NCBI GenBank assembly: GCA_902497035.1
Contig: CABVDL010000127.1
Coordinates: 1-5,950, forward strand
DNA from: an uncultured Prevotella sp.
GTDB taxonomy: Bacteria; Bacteroidota; Bacteroidia; Bacteroidales; Bacteroidaceae
Length of the DNA: 5,950 nt
Direction: 5' to 3'
Shown: piece by piece, positions 1-5,782 of the stretch
Position numbering within the stretch: position 1 is the stretch's first letter
Layout: each line of letters begins with the position of its first letter
Notes under the pieces: generated by a model
Told to the model about the DNA's origin: nothing
Seen by the model: the letters and a program-made list of their open reading frames with translations, nothing else
Databases searched by the model: none
Program-made: the position numbers and the translations under genes

Positions 1-65
1 CCCTACATTACGTTCATGTCCATCATTATATTTGAAGCAATACCTGCGGTTGGTGGCCGGCACCA

Positions 66-554
66 TTATTCGTCGTCGGTATCACTGTCATCGTCGTCGG
101 CATCACTGTCATCGTCGTCAAATTCTTCGTCCCAGCCGAACATGGCGGGTTCGATGAAGTTGTCAAGTGCCCGCCGGTCTTTCTTCGTCGGACGCCCGGT
201 GCCGCGCTGGCGGTCGATGAAGCCGCTGATGCGGCTCATCTCGAGCAGTTCATACTGTTTCGGGTCGGTGACGTTCTCATATACCTGCGGCAGGAGCTTC
301 GCGCTGACGCGCTGTTCGATGCATGCCAGCACCTTGAAGGAGTAGGTGACGGGCGGCTTGCGCACGCTGATGGTCTCGCCTGCCTTGATGGAGCGGCTGG
401 GCTTCACGTTGATGCCGCCGATGGTCACGCGGCTGTTCTTGATGGCGTCGACGGCCAGGCCGCGCGTCTTATATATGCGGGCGGCCCACAGCCACTTGTC
501 GATGCGGGCCGACGGTCCGGCCTTCGGCATCTTGGGTAAATTGTCTTGTGCCAT
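66..554 (-). CDS. Hsp15-like S4-domain RNA-binding protein
   Basis: A 162-residue protein of the Hsp15 (HslR)/RqcP-like S4 family. An S4 RNA-binding domain spans about residues 15-75, beginning with ARIDKWLWAARIYKTRG, followed by the GRPTKKDRRALDNF segment (about 120-133) typical of this family. E. coli Hsp15 is about 133 residues; the extra length here is a C-terminal acidic tail (about 142-162) made of a repeated DDDDSDA/DDDDSDT heptad. Family members bind rRNA; Hsp15 binds 50S subunits that still carry peptidyl-tRNA, and Bacillus RqcP acts in ribosome quality control. A similar role here is inference. The start is the ATG 11 bases after the pth stop, with no clear Shine-Dalgarno, so it is probably cotranscribed with pth. 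The domain call is secure; the exact function and the role of the tail are not. Confidence 0.9.
   Translation of the reverse strand: MAQDNLPKMPKAGPSARIDKWLWAARIYKTRGLAVDAIKNSRVTIGGINVKPSRSIKAGETISVRKPPVTYSFKVLACIEQRVSAKLLPQVYENVTDPKQYELLEMSRISGFIDRQRGTGRPTKKDRRALDNFIEPAMFGWDEEFDDDDSDADDDDSDTDDE
70..120 (-). repeat. 21-bp coding tandem repeat in acidic tail
   Basis: Two consecutive 21-bp copies (70-90 and 91-111) differ by a single base, T versus C at positions 79 and 100, and a partial third copy begins at 112. On the minus strand they encode DDDDSDA and DDDDSDT, ending DDE. The period is a multiple of three, so gain or loss of a copy keeps the frame and only changes the tail length. Confidence 0.9.
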
Positions 555-565
555 GTCTTGAAAGT

Positions 566-1147
566 TTACCGGTTAGTGCGCTTGCCAAGCTTGTTGTACT
601 GGTTCATTGTGTTGTCAATACCCTGCAGCACGAAGCTCTTGGCGATGTTGGTGCTGAGGTCGAGCGTGGGCTGGAGAATTTTCATGTCGTCGTCGGAGTA
701 GCGGCCCAGCACCCAGTCAATCTGTCCGCCGCGCGGATAGTCGTTGCCGATGCCGATGCGCAGCCGCGCGAAGTCCTGACCGATGAGCTGCATGATGTGG
801 CCCAGTCCGTTGTGGCCGCCATTGCTTCCGTTGGCCTTCAGGCGGAAGTCGCCCAGGGGCAGTGCCACGTCGTCGCTGATGACGAGCAGCCGCTGCTGGT
901 CAATCTTCTCCTCGTTGAGCCAGTAGCGCACGGCGTTGCCCGAGAGGTTCATAAAGGTGGTGGGCTTGAGCAGAAATATCTTCCGGCCCTTGAGCGAGGC
1001 CTCGGCCACGAAGCCGTAGCGGCGGTCGCGCCATTCGGCATTGAGGTTGTCGGCCAGCCGGTCGACGGCCATCCAGCCCGTGTTGTGGCGGGTGCCGGCA
1101 TATTCGTCTCCCGGATTGCCCAGGCCGCATATCAGAAATTTGTCCAT
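566..1147 (-). CDS. pth: Peptidyl-tRNA hydrolase
   Basis: A 193-residue bacterial Pth, the usual length for the family. It hydrolyses the ester bond of peptidyl-tRNA released prematurely from ribosomes and recycles the tRNA; it is cytosolic and normally essential. The N-terminal signature GLGNPGDEYAGTRHNTG covers residues 8-24. By alignment to E. coli Pth the key residues are all present: Asn11 and His21 (catalytic His20 in E. coli), Asn67 in TTFMNLSG, Asp92 in the SDD of VISDDVALPLG, and Asn113 in SNGGHNGLGH. The ATG start sits directly before the first beta strand (FLICGLG), so no upstream start is needed. The S4 gene follows 11 bases downstream. Upstream, a terminator-like hairpin separates it from rplY and I see no convincing promoter of its own, so expression probably depends on readthrough or RNA processing. 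Confidence 0.97.
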   Translation of the reverse strand: MDKFLICGLGNPGDEYAGTRHNTGWMAVDRLADNLNAEWRDRRYGFVAEASLKGRKIFLLKPTTFMNLSGNAVRYWLNEEKIDQQRLLVISDDVALPLGDFRLKANGSNGGHNGLGHIMQLIGQDFARLRIGIGNDYPRGGQIDWVLGRYSDDDMKILQPTLDLSTNIAKSFVLQGIDNTMNQYNKLGKRTNR

Positions 1148-1167
1148 AGTCTTGGTGAAAAGAAATG

Positions 1168-1220
1168 AAAAAAGGTAAAAAGGGCAGGGTGAGCCAAGCC
1201 ACCCGAACCCTTTTTACCTT
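1168..1220 (-). terminator. Intrinsic terminator/attenuator between rplY and pth
   Basis: A perfect 13-bp inverted repeat pairs 1172-1184 with 1208-1220 (arms AAGGTAAAAAGGG and CCCTTTTTACCTT). Inside it a further GGGTG/CACCC stem pairs 1187-1191 with 1200-1204. Read on the minus strand, the hairpin ends in a run of six T (complement of A at 1168-1173). It lies 28 bases after the rplY stop and ends about 20 bases before the pth start, as expected for an rplY terminator or a partial terminator inside an rplY-pth operon. The plus-strand side lacks a T tract, so it looks directional. Confidence 0.8.
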
Positions 1221-1248
1221 GTATTGTTGTCGTACTGGAGCAAACAGA

Positions 1249-1878
1249 TTACTCAGCGGCAGGAGCGTCGGCAGCAGCGTCTGCGCCTTCGTCTGTCGTG
1301 GCAGCGGTTGCGGCGTTACGGGTCATCTTCACAGAGCAGACCACCACGTCCTTGCTTGTAGCCAGTTCGAGGCCTTCGTAAGAGAGCTCGCCCACCTTGA
1401 TGCTCTTGCCAATCTTCAAGGCCGTCACATCAACGTCGAGGTGCTCGGGAATCTGCTGATAAGGAGCGGTGACGTCAATCTTGCGGATGGACAGGTTCAT
1501 GCGGCCGCCGTCGCGTACACCCTGAGCCAGACCGACGAGCTTCACGGGGATGCCGATGGTGATGGGCTTCTGGTCGTTCACCTCATAGAAGTCAACGTGC
1601 AGAGGAGCGTCGGTCACGGGATGGAACTGAATCTCCTTCATGATGGCGGTGTGCTCTTCACCGTCAATGTTCAGCTTCACCACATAGATGTGGGGCGTAT
1701 AGATGAGCTTGCGGAGCTCGTTGAACGAAGCGGCGAAAGCCTCGGCCACGGGCTTGCCGTTGGCGTCCTTAGCCTCACCGTAGATGTTGCAGGGAATGAA
1801 ACCCTCCTTGCGCAGCTGCTTGGAAGCCTTTTTGCCCAGCTCCTCGCGCTTCTTGCCGCTAATGTTAATCTCTTTCAT
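1249..1878 (-). CDS. rplY: 50S ribosomal protein L25/general stress protein Ctc
   Basis: A 209-residue protein of the long (TL5/CTC) form of L25, which binds 5S rRNA in the central protuberance of the large subunit. The N-terminal L25 domain covers about residues 1-100 and contains the diagnostic EIQFHPVTDAPLHVDFYEV stretch (82-100). The C-terminal beta domain spans about 105-188, including KLVGLAQGVRDGG and DVTALKIGKSIKVGEL. An Ala/Asp-rich low-complexity tail (189-209) ends the protein. The chosen ATG begins MKEINISGKKREELGKKASKQLRKEGFIPC, the normal start of the family. It is first gene of the leftward unit, with a promoter about 85 bases upstream and an AT-rich leader. The leader has a weak AT-only dyad (1897-1903 with 1913-1919); I would not call it a regulatory element without comparative data. 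A ctc-pth order is also found in Bacillus. Confidence 0.96.
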   Translation of the reverse strand: MKEINISGKKREELGKKASKQLRKEGFIPCNIYGEAKDANGKPVAEAFAASFNELRKLIYTPHIYVVKLNIDGEEHTAIMKEIQFHPVTDAPLHVDFYEVNDQKPITIGIPVKLVGLAQGVRDGGRMNLSIRKIDVTAPYQQIPEHLDVDVTALKIGKSIKVGELSYEGLELATSKDVVVCSVKMTRNAATAATTDEGADAAADAPAAE

Positions 1879-1943
1879 AAAACTTGTGTTACTCTAAATT
1901 AATTGTTGTTTGATTAATTCGCCATCACACTGGAAATACTTTT

Positions 1944-2033
1944 CCCAATCTGAAAATGCGGTGCAAAGGTACGGCTTTTTATTTTGTTATGCCAATCTTT
2001 ATGAAAAAAAATAGAATATTTGGCCCAATCTTT
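1944..2033. repeat. Three direct copies of CCAATCT in the divergent promoter region
   Basis: The word CCAATCT occurs at 1945-1951, 1992-1998 and 2025-2031. The first and third are preceded by another C (CCCAATCT), and the second and third extend to CCAATCTTT. The second overlaps the rplY -33 element and the third abuts the nusB -33 element. They could be operator sites for a shared regulator, but seven-base words in AT-rich DNA can recur by chance. Confidence 0.3.
1964..1996 (-). promoter_or_regulatory. Bacteroidetes-type promoter for rplY
   Basis: On the minus strand TACCTTTG (complement of 1964-1971) matches the -7 consensus TAnnTTTG exactly. The -33 element is ATTG (complement of 1993-1996), three of four matches to TTTG, with a 21-base spacer. 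It faces leftward and predicts a leader of about 80 bases before the rplY ATG. The start point itself is inferred. Confidence 0.7.
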
Positions 2034-2062
2034 TGTGGATAGGGGAGAAATTGCTACTTTTG
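2032..2062 (+). promoter_or_regulatory. Bacteroidetes-type promoter for the nusB operon
   Basis: TTTG at 2032-2035 and TACTTTTG at 2055-2062 match the -33 TTTG and -7 TAnnTTTG elements exactly, with a 19-base spacer. Transcription would start near 2069, giving a short leader of about 24 bases before the nusB ATG. The leader has only a weak purine-rich GAGAG as a possible ribosome site. Confidence 0.8.
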
Positions 2063-2092
2063 CAATGTAAATCGAGCTAAAGAGTTAGAGAG

Positions 2093-3292
2093 ATGATCAA
2101 TCGTGAATTAATCCGCATTAAGGTAGTCCAGTTGACCTACGCTTATTACCAGAATGGTGACAAGAACATAGATGCGGCAGAGAGAGAGCTGTTGCTCAGC
2201 CTCTCGAAAGCCTATGACCTTTACAACTATTTGCTGGAGTTCATCGTTGCCGTGACGCAGGAGGAGCGGGAGCGTATAGACAGGCGCGCCAAGCAGGCTA
2301 CGGTAGAGGGCAAGGCGCATCCGTCAGAGAAGTTTATTACCAACCGTTTTGAGCTGCAGTTGGAGGAGAACAAGATGCTCAACAGTTTTATTGAGGACAA
2401 GGGACAGCTGTGGTCTGACAGCAAGGAGTTTGTACGCAGCCTCTGCAACCAGATAGAGCAGTCTCAGACCTATACCGACTATATGTCAACTCCGGCCGGT
2501 GACTATGAGGAGGACCGCGAGGTGTGGCGCAAGCTTTACAAGCAGTTTGTTGAGGAGAATAGCGACTTGGATGCGCTGCTTGAGGACAAAAGCATCTATT
2601 GGAACGACGACAAGGAAATCGTGGATACTTTCGTGCTGAAGACCATCAAGCGCTTTGACCAAAAGAACAAGGCCGACCAGGAGCTGCTGCCCGAATATAA
2701 AGACGAGGAGGACAAGGAGTTTGCACGGAAGCTCTTCCGCGCCACCATCCTCAATGCCGACACCTACCAGCACTACATGAGCGAGGCCTCACGCAACTGG
2801 GACTTCTCGCGCCTGGCCTATATGGATGTGGTCATCATGCAGATTGCCATTGCCGAGATGCTGAGTTTCCCCAATATCCCCCTGCAGGTAACCCTCAATG
2901 AGTATGTCGAGCTGGCCAAGGCCTATTCGACACCCCGAAGCGGAGGCTATGTCAACGGCATGCTCGACGGCATTGCCCGTTTCCTGATCAGGCAGGGCCA
3001 GCTGTTCAAACCGATGCCAGAGCGTCCCGAACGTCCGGCAGAGGACCAGCAGCGTCCCGCAGGCAGAGAACGGTTCGGCAACAACCGCGGCTACAGCAAC
3101 AACGGGCCGCGACGCTATCAGGAGCGCCGCGACGACGGCACCGGCACGCCGACTCGCTTTGTCCACCGCCCCCGCATCAACAGCGATAGCAAGACAGGCA
3201 CCGGCAATGACAATGTGCCAGGAACTGCCGGCACGCCCACGACGCCTGCTGCGCCAGAGGCCGGGACGGGCGACAATGGCACACGGGAATAA
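2093..3292 (+). CDS. nusB: Transcription antitermination factor NusB, long form
   Basis: A 399-residue NusB-family protein. NusB binds boxA RNA with NusE (S10) in antitermination complexes that sustain rRNA transcription. The recognisable NusB core is about residues 205-302, with NWDFSRLAYMDVVIMQIAIAEML (235-257), IPLQVTLNEYVELAKAYST (262-280) and GGYVNGMLDGIARFL (284-298), matching the family's R..D..I...A..E, NE.VELAK and VNG.LD signatures. Two features are unlike the roughly 140-residue E. coli protein. A charged helical N-terminal half (about 1-205) is a known habit of Bacteroidetes NusB. The C-terminal tail (about 306-399) is low complexity and rich in Arg, Pro, Gly, Asn and Thr, so probably disordered. 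The start follows a perfect promoter by about 30 bases. It heads the rightward gene set, 43 bases before yajC. Family assignment is firm; RNA binding by the tail is speculation. Confidence 0.93.
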   Translation: MINRELIRIKVVQLTYAYYQNGDKNIDAAERELLLSLSKAYDLYNYLLEFIVAVTQEERERIDRRAKQATVEGKAHPSEKFITNRFELQLEENKMLNSFIEDKGQLWSDSKEFVRSLCNQIEQSQTYTDYMSTPAGDYEEDREVWRKLYKQFVEENSDLDALLEDKSIYWNDDKEIVDTFVLKTIKRFDQKNKADQELLPEYKDEEDKEFARKLFRATILNADTYQHYMSEASRNWDFSRLAYMDVVIMQIAIAEMLSFPNIPLQVTLNEYVELAKAYSTPRSGGYVNGMLDGIARFLIRQGQLFKPMPERPERPAEDQQRPAGRERFGNNRGYSNNGPRRYQERRDDGTGTPTRFVHRPRINSDSKTGTGNDNVPGTAGTPTTPAAPEAGTGDNGTRE

Positions 3293-3335
3293 GCATCATT
3301 GGCATCAACAATTAAACAGATAAACAACAAGGATT

Positions 3336-3662
3336 ATGACATCATTATTATTGGCTGCAGCGCCGCAGCCCGGAGGATCAACCGGTATGGGTGGCATGAT
3401 TTTCATGCTCGTCGCCATCTTCGTGATTATGTGGTTCTTCATGGTAAGGCCACAGCAGAAGCGGCAGAAGAAAATCCGTGAGTTCCAGAACTCGCTGCAG
3501 GAAGGCAGCAAGGTTGTCACTGGCGGTGGCATCTACGGCACCGTAAAGCGTATCGACCAGGCAAAGAACACCATCGACATCGAGATTGCGCATGGCGTGG
3601 TGATTACCGTTGACAAGGGCTATGTGTTCCAGGATGCAGCCCAGCAACAGCCTAATGCATAG
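3336..3662 (+). CDS. yajC: Preprotein translocase subunit YajC
   Basis: A 108-residue YajC, the normal size. YajC is a small inner-membrane protein that associates with SecDF-SecYEG and assists export, but is not usually essential. One membrane segment lies at about residues 20-37 (GMIFMLVAIFVIMWFFMV) and is followed at once by the family hallmark RPQQKRQKK (38-46). The cytoplasmic beta domain contains LQEGSKVVTGGGIYGTVKRI (54-73) and ends with VITVDKGYVFQ. The start is the ATG at 3336, with AAGGA only two bases upstream; a Gly/Pro-rich N-terminus before the helix is typical. The stop codon overlaps the next gene by 8 bases, which suggests coupled translation. Confidence 0.96.
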   Translation: MTSLLLAAAPQPGGSTGMGGMIFMLVAIFVIMWFFMVRPQQKRQKKIREFQNSLQEGSKVVTGGGIYGTVKRIDQAKNTIDIEIAHGVVITVDKGYVFQDAAQQQPNA

Positions 3663-4635
3663 GATTAGGCAGCTGTTCCATTTCTTCAGAGAGTCCTTGT
3701 CAGGTTACTCCTACAAGGACTTTCTGGTTTTCTTGTTCTGCTTCTGTCTGAGCGGCGTATTCTGGCTGATGATGACGCTCAATGAGACCTATGAGGTGGA
3801 AATTCCTGTTCCCGTGCACATGGTCGGGGTGCCGAAGAATGTCGTCATCACGTCGGAGATGTCAGACACGGTGCGCGTGAACATCCGCGACAAGGGCTAT
3901 GTCATCCTGGCCTACAAGGCCTACAACAGGCTGCAGCCCGTGAAAATCAGCTTCGCGGCCTACGCCAACCGTGATACGGGGGTGGGGCAGGTACCGGCGG
4001 CCGACATACAGCGGCTCATCCGGCAGCAGCTGGCCGGGTCGTCAACCATCGTCAGCCTGAAGGCCGAGCGGCTGGAGTTCAACTTCAACTTCGGCCGCAA
4101 GCGCCGGATACGCGTCAGGCTCGTGGGCCATATCGTTCCGGGCGGCAATTACTACCTGTCGCACGTGCAGATCACGCCCGACGTGGTGACGGTCTATGCG
4201 AGCAATGCTGTCCTTGACGGCTTGGCCGCCGTGGTGACGGAGCGGCTTGACCTGACCAACTTCGAGGATACGGTGACGCGTGTGGTGAGGCTGAAGGCCA
4301 TACCCGGAGCGAAGATTATGCCGAAGACAGTCAAGGTGGCAATCTTCCCCGACGTGCTTACCGAGGGTAGCGTGGAGGTGCCGATAACGACGGTCAACAA
4401 GCCCGACAATCTCATCGTCAGGACGTTCCCGCAATCGGTGACGGTCAAGTTCAGTGCCGGATCCGTGGTCTACCGGCAGGTGAAGCCGTCCGACTTTGCC
4501 GTGACCGTCGACTACAACGAGATAGCCCGGCATCCGTCGGACAAGTGTACCATACACCTGCAGAACAACTCCCGTTTCGCGCGCAACGCCTCGCTGGAGA
4601 TGAATCAGGTGGATTATCTCATCGAGCAGCAATGA
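3655..4635 (+). CDS. YbbR-like domain protein, membrane anchored
   Basis: A 326-residue protein with a short basic N-terminus, one membrane segment at about residues 22-41 (DFLVFLFCFCLSGVFWLMM) and an extracytoplasmic region of beta-rich repeats resembling YbbR domains (roughly 45-125, 150-232 and 238-320, with recurring V.V.. and P..V.V strand patterns such as ITPDVVTVYAS and FPQSVTVKFSAG). YbbR proteins in Firmicutes (CdaR) regulate the diadenylate cyclase CdaA; no cyclase gene lies in this window, so that role cannot be assumed. I chose the ATG at 3655 rather than an in-frame ATG at 3610 because residues from the upstream start lie wholly inside yajC and have no membrane-protein character. 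The 8-base overlap with yajC and 4-base ATGA overlap with coaE suggest coupled translation. Confidence 0.85.
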   Translation: MHRIRQLFHFFRESLSGYSYKDFLVFLFCFCLSGVFWLMMTLNETYEVEIPVPVHMVGVPKNVVITSEMSDTVRVNIRDKGYVILAYKAYNRLQPVKISFAAYANRDTGVGQVPAADIQRLIRQQLAGSSTIVSLKAERLEFNFNFGRKRRIRVRLVGHIVPGGNYYLSHVQITPDVVTVYASNAVLDGLAAVVTERLDLTNFEDTVTRVVRLKAIPGAKIMPKTVKVAIFPDVLTEGSVEVPITTVNKPDNLIVRTFPQSVTVKFSAGSVVYRQVKPSDFAVTVDYNEIARHPSDKCTIHLQNNSRFARNASLEMNQVDYLIEQQ

Positions 4636-5201
4636 AGTATATTGCGATAACGGGTGGCATTGGTAGCGGGAAAAGCTATGTGTGCAGACTGCTTCAGGAG
4701 CGGGGCATAAGTGTGTATGACTGTGATGCCGGCGCCAAAAGACTGATGGCAAGCGACCTGGCCCTGCAGGCGCGGCTTCGGCGGCTTGTCGGCGAGGAGG
4801 TGTTCAGCGGCCACGTGTTGCAGAAACGTGTGCTGGCGGAGTTTCTGCTGGCCTCGGAGGAAAACAAGCAGGCCGTTGACGACATCATCCATCCTGCCGT
4901 GGCGGCCGACTTCATGCGCAGTGGCTGCCGGTGGCTCGAGAGCGCCATCCTCTTCGACAGCGGATTCTGTCGCCGGGTGCCTTTCAGCTTCGTGGTCTGC
5001 GTCTCAGCTCCAGAGGAGGTGCGCGTCGGCCGCGTGATGACGCGCGACCACATCAGCCGCGAGAGGGCCTTGGAGTGGATAGGCCGCCAGTGGCCGCAGC
5101 AGCGGGTGGAGGCACTGAGTGACTTTGTCATCGTGAACGACGGCCGAGAGGACATCGGCCGGCAGCTGGAGCAGCTGTTGGACAAAGTGAGACTGCTTTG
5201 A
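4632..5201 (+). CDS. coaE: Dephospho-CoA kinase
   Basis: A 189-residue CoaE, close to the usual 190-210. It phosphorylates the 3'-hydroxyl of dephospho-CoA with ATP, the last step of coenzyme A synthesis, in the cytosol. The P-loop GGIGSGKS is at residues 8-15. The substrate-binding motif YDCDAGAKRL is at 29-38, IIHPAV at 85-90, and the lid/adenine region RVMTRDHISRERALEWIGRQ at 134-153, ending with the SDFVIVNDG motif (163-171; usually AD.VI.N.G). In the usual PLLFE segment this protein reads AILFDSGF (105-112), with Asp109 in place of the common Glu. The start at 4632 is chosen because the P-loop then sits at its standard distance from the N-terminus; in-frame sequence upstream lies inside the YbbR gene. 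It overlaps that gene's stop by 4 bases (ATGA). Confidence 0.96.
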   Translation: MKYIAITGGIGSGKSYVCRLLQERGISVYDCDAGAKRLMASDLALQARLRRLVGEEVFSGHVLQKRVLAEFLLASEENKQAVDDIIHPAVAADFMRSGCRWLESAILFDSGFCRRVPFSFVVCVSAPEEVRVGRVMTRDHISRERALEWIGRQWPQQRVEALSDFVIVNDGREDIGRQLEQLLDKVRLL

Positions 5202-5260
5202 CGCTCACATCATATCATAAGGTGATTAACCAATTAACGTAAAATAAATAAGTACAAACA

Positions 5261-5701
5261 ATGGAAACGATAATTTCTATCGCCGGAAAGCCGGGCCTTT
5301 ACAAGCTGGTTTCCCGGGGCAAGCAAAACTTGATTGTTGAGGCTATTGACGCCACGCACCGCCGCATGCCGGCTTTCGCCACCGACCGTGTGACGAGTCT
5401 CGGCGACATCGCCATGTACACCGACGCCGACGACATCGCCCTCTGGGAGGTGCTGACAAAAGTCGGTGAGAAGGAAGGCAACAAGGCCTCTTCGCTCAAC
5501 TACAAGAAATGCTCGTCAAAGGAGCTGCGCGACTACTTCGCCGAGGTGCTGCCCAACTACGACCGTGACCGCGTGCACGACAGCGACATCAAGAAGCTGC
5601 TGCAGTGGTACAACATCCTCGTGGAGAACGGCTATACCAATTTCAAGGAGGTGCTCGCGCCGACCGAGGGCGACAACGTCGACGACCGCAACGACGCATA
5701 A
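5261..5701 (+). CDS. DUF5606 family protein
   Basis: A 146-residue protein that I recognise as the Bacteroidetes DUF5606 family, function unknown. The N-terminal part (about 1-65) reads as a small beta-rich domain: ETIISIAGKPGLYKLVSRGK, then LIVEAID and SLGDIAMYTD. The second part (about 84-132) is helical: SSKELRDYFAEVLPNYDRDR and SDIKKLLQWYNILVENGYTNF. An acidic tail (136-146) follows. There is no signal peptide, membrane segment or catalytic motif that I can identify, so it is probably cytosolic. It starts 59 bases after coaE; that gap contains no convincing Bacteroidetes promoter and no terminator, so it may be read from the nusB transcript. A terminator follows 22 bases after its stop. 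Family call is by recognition of the sequence pattern only. Confidence 0.8.
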   Translation: METIISIAGKPGLYKLVSRGKQNLIVEAIDATHRRMPAFATDRVTSLGDIAMYTDADDIALWEVLTKVGEKEGNKASSLNYKKCSSKELRDYFAEVLPNYDRDRVHDSDIKKLLQWYNILVENGYTNFKEVLAPTEGDNVDDRNDA

Positions 5702-5723
5702 AGCAGAACGGATAAACCACAGC

Positions 5724-5770
5724 AGAGGGGACATATCAGTGCTATCGCCTGGTATGTCCCCTCTTTGATT
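5724..5770 (+). terminator. Intrinsic terminator after the DUF5606 gene
   Basis: A perfect 12-bp stem pairs 5724-5735 (AGAGGGGACATA) with 5753-5764 (TATGTCCCCTCT). It can be extended inward by TCAG/CTGG (one U-G pair), leaving a small loop. It is followed by TTTGATT, a short T-rich run. It sits 22 bases past the stop codon and closes the rightward gene set. Confidence 0.85.
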
Positions 5771-5782
5771 AGTGTTTACCTC

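Noticed and set aside
1..65. Terminator or small gene after the S4 gene
   Set aside because: TGGTG/CACCA (51-55 with 61-65) forms only a 5-bp stem with no T run, and the 7-codon frame on the minus strand has no support.
548..1168. Plus-strand open frame of 206 codons opposite pth
   Set aside because: It is antisense to a Pth with all its catalytic residues; the translation has no family features and arises from codon bias on the other strand.
1148..1248. Separate promoter for pth
   Set aside because: TACCTTTT in the hairpin resembles the -7 element, but no TTTG lies at the required 19-21 base spacing; the better TTTG upstream has no matching -7.
1165..1902. Plus-strand open frame of 245 codons opposite rplY
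   Set aside because: It is the antisense shadow of a clear L25/Ctc gene and would begin inside the terminator hairpin.
1897..1919. Autoregulatory r-protein leader in the rplY 5' region
   Set aside because: The only dyad is a 7-bp AT-only stem, too weak to call without covariation.
4042..4752. Minus-strand open frame of 236 codons opposite the YbbR gene and coaE
   Set aside because: It is His/Arg/Leu-rich antisense sequence spanning two supported genes, with no domain signature.
5197..5260. Promoter for the DUF5606 gene
   Set aside because: TTTG at 5197-5200 has no TAnnTTTG at proper spacing, so the gene cannot be given its own promoter on sequence alone.
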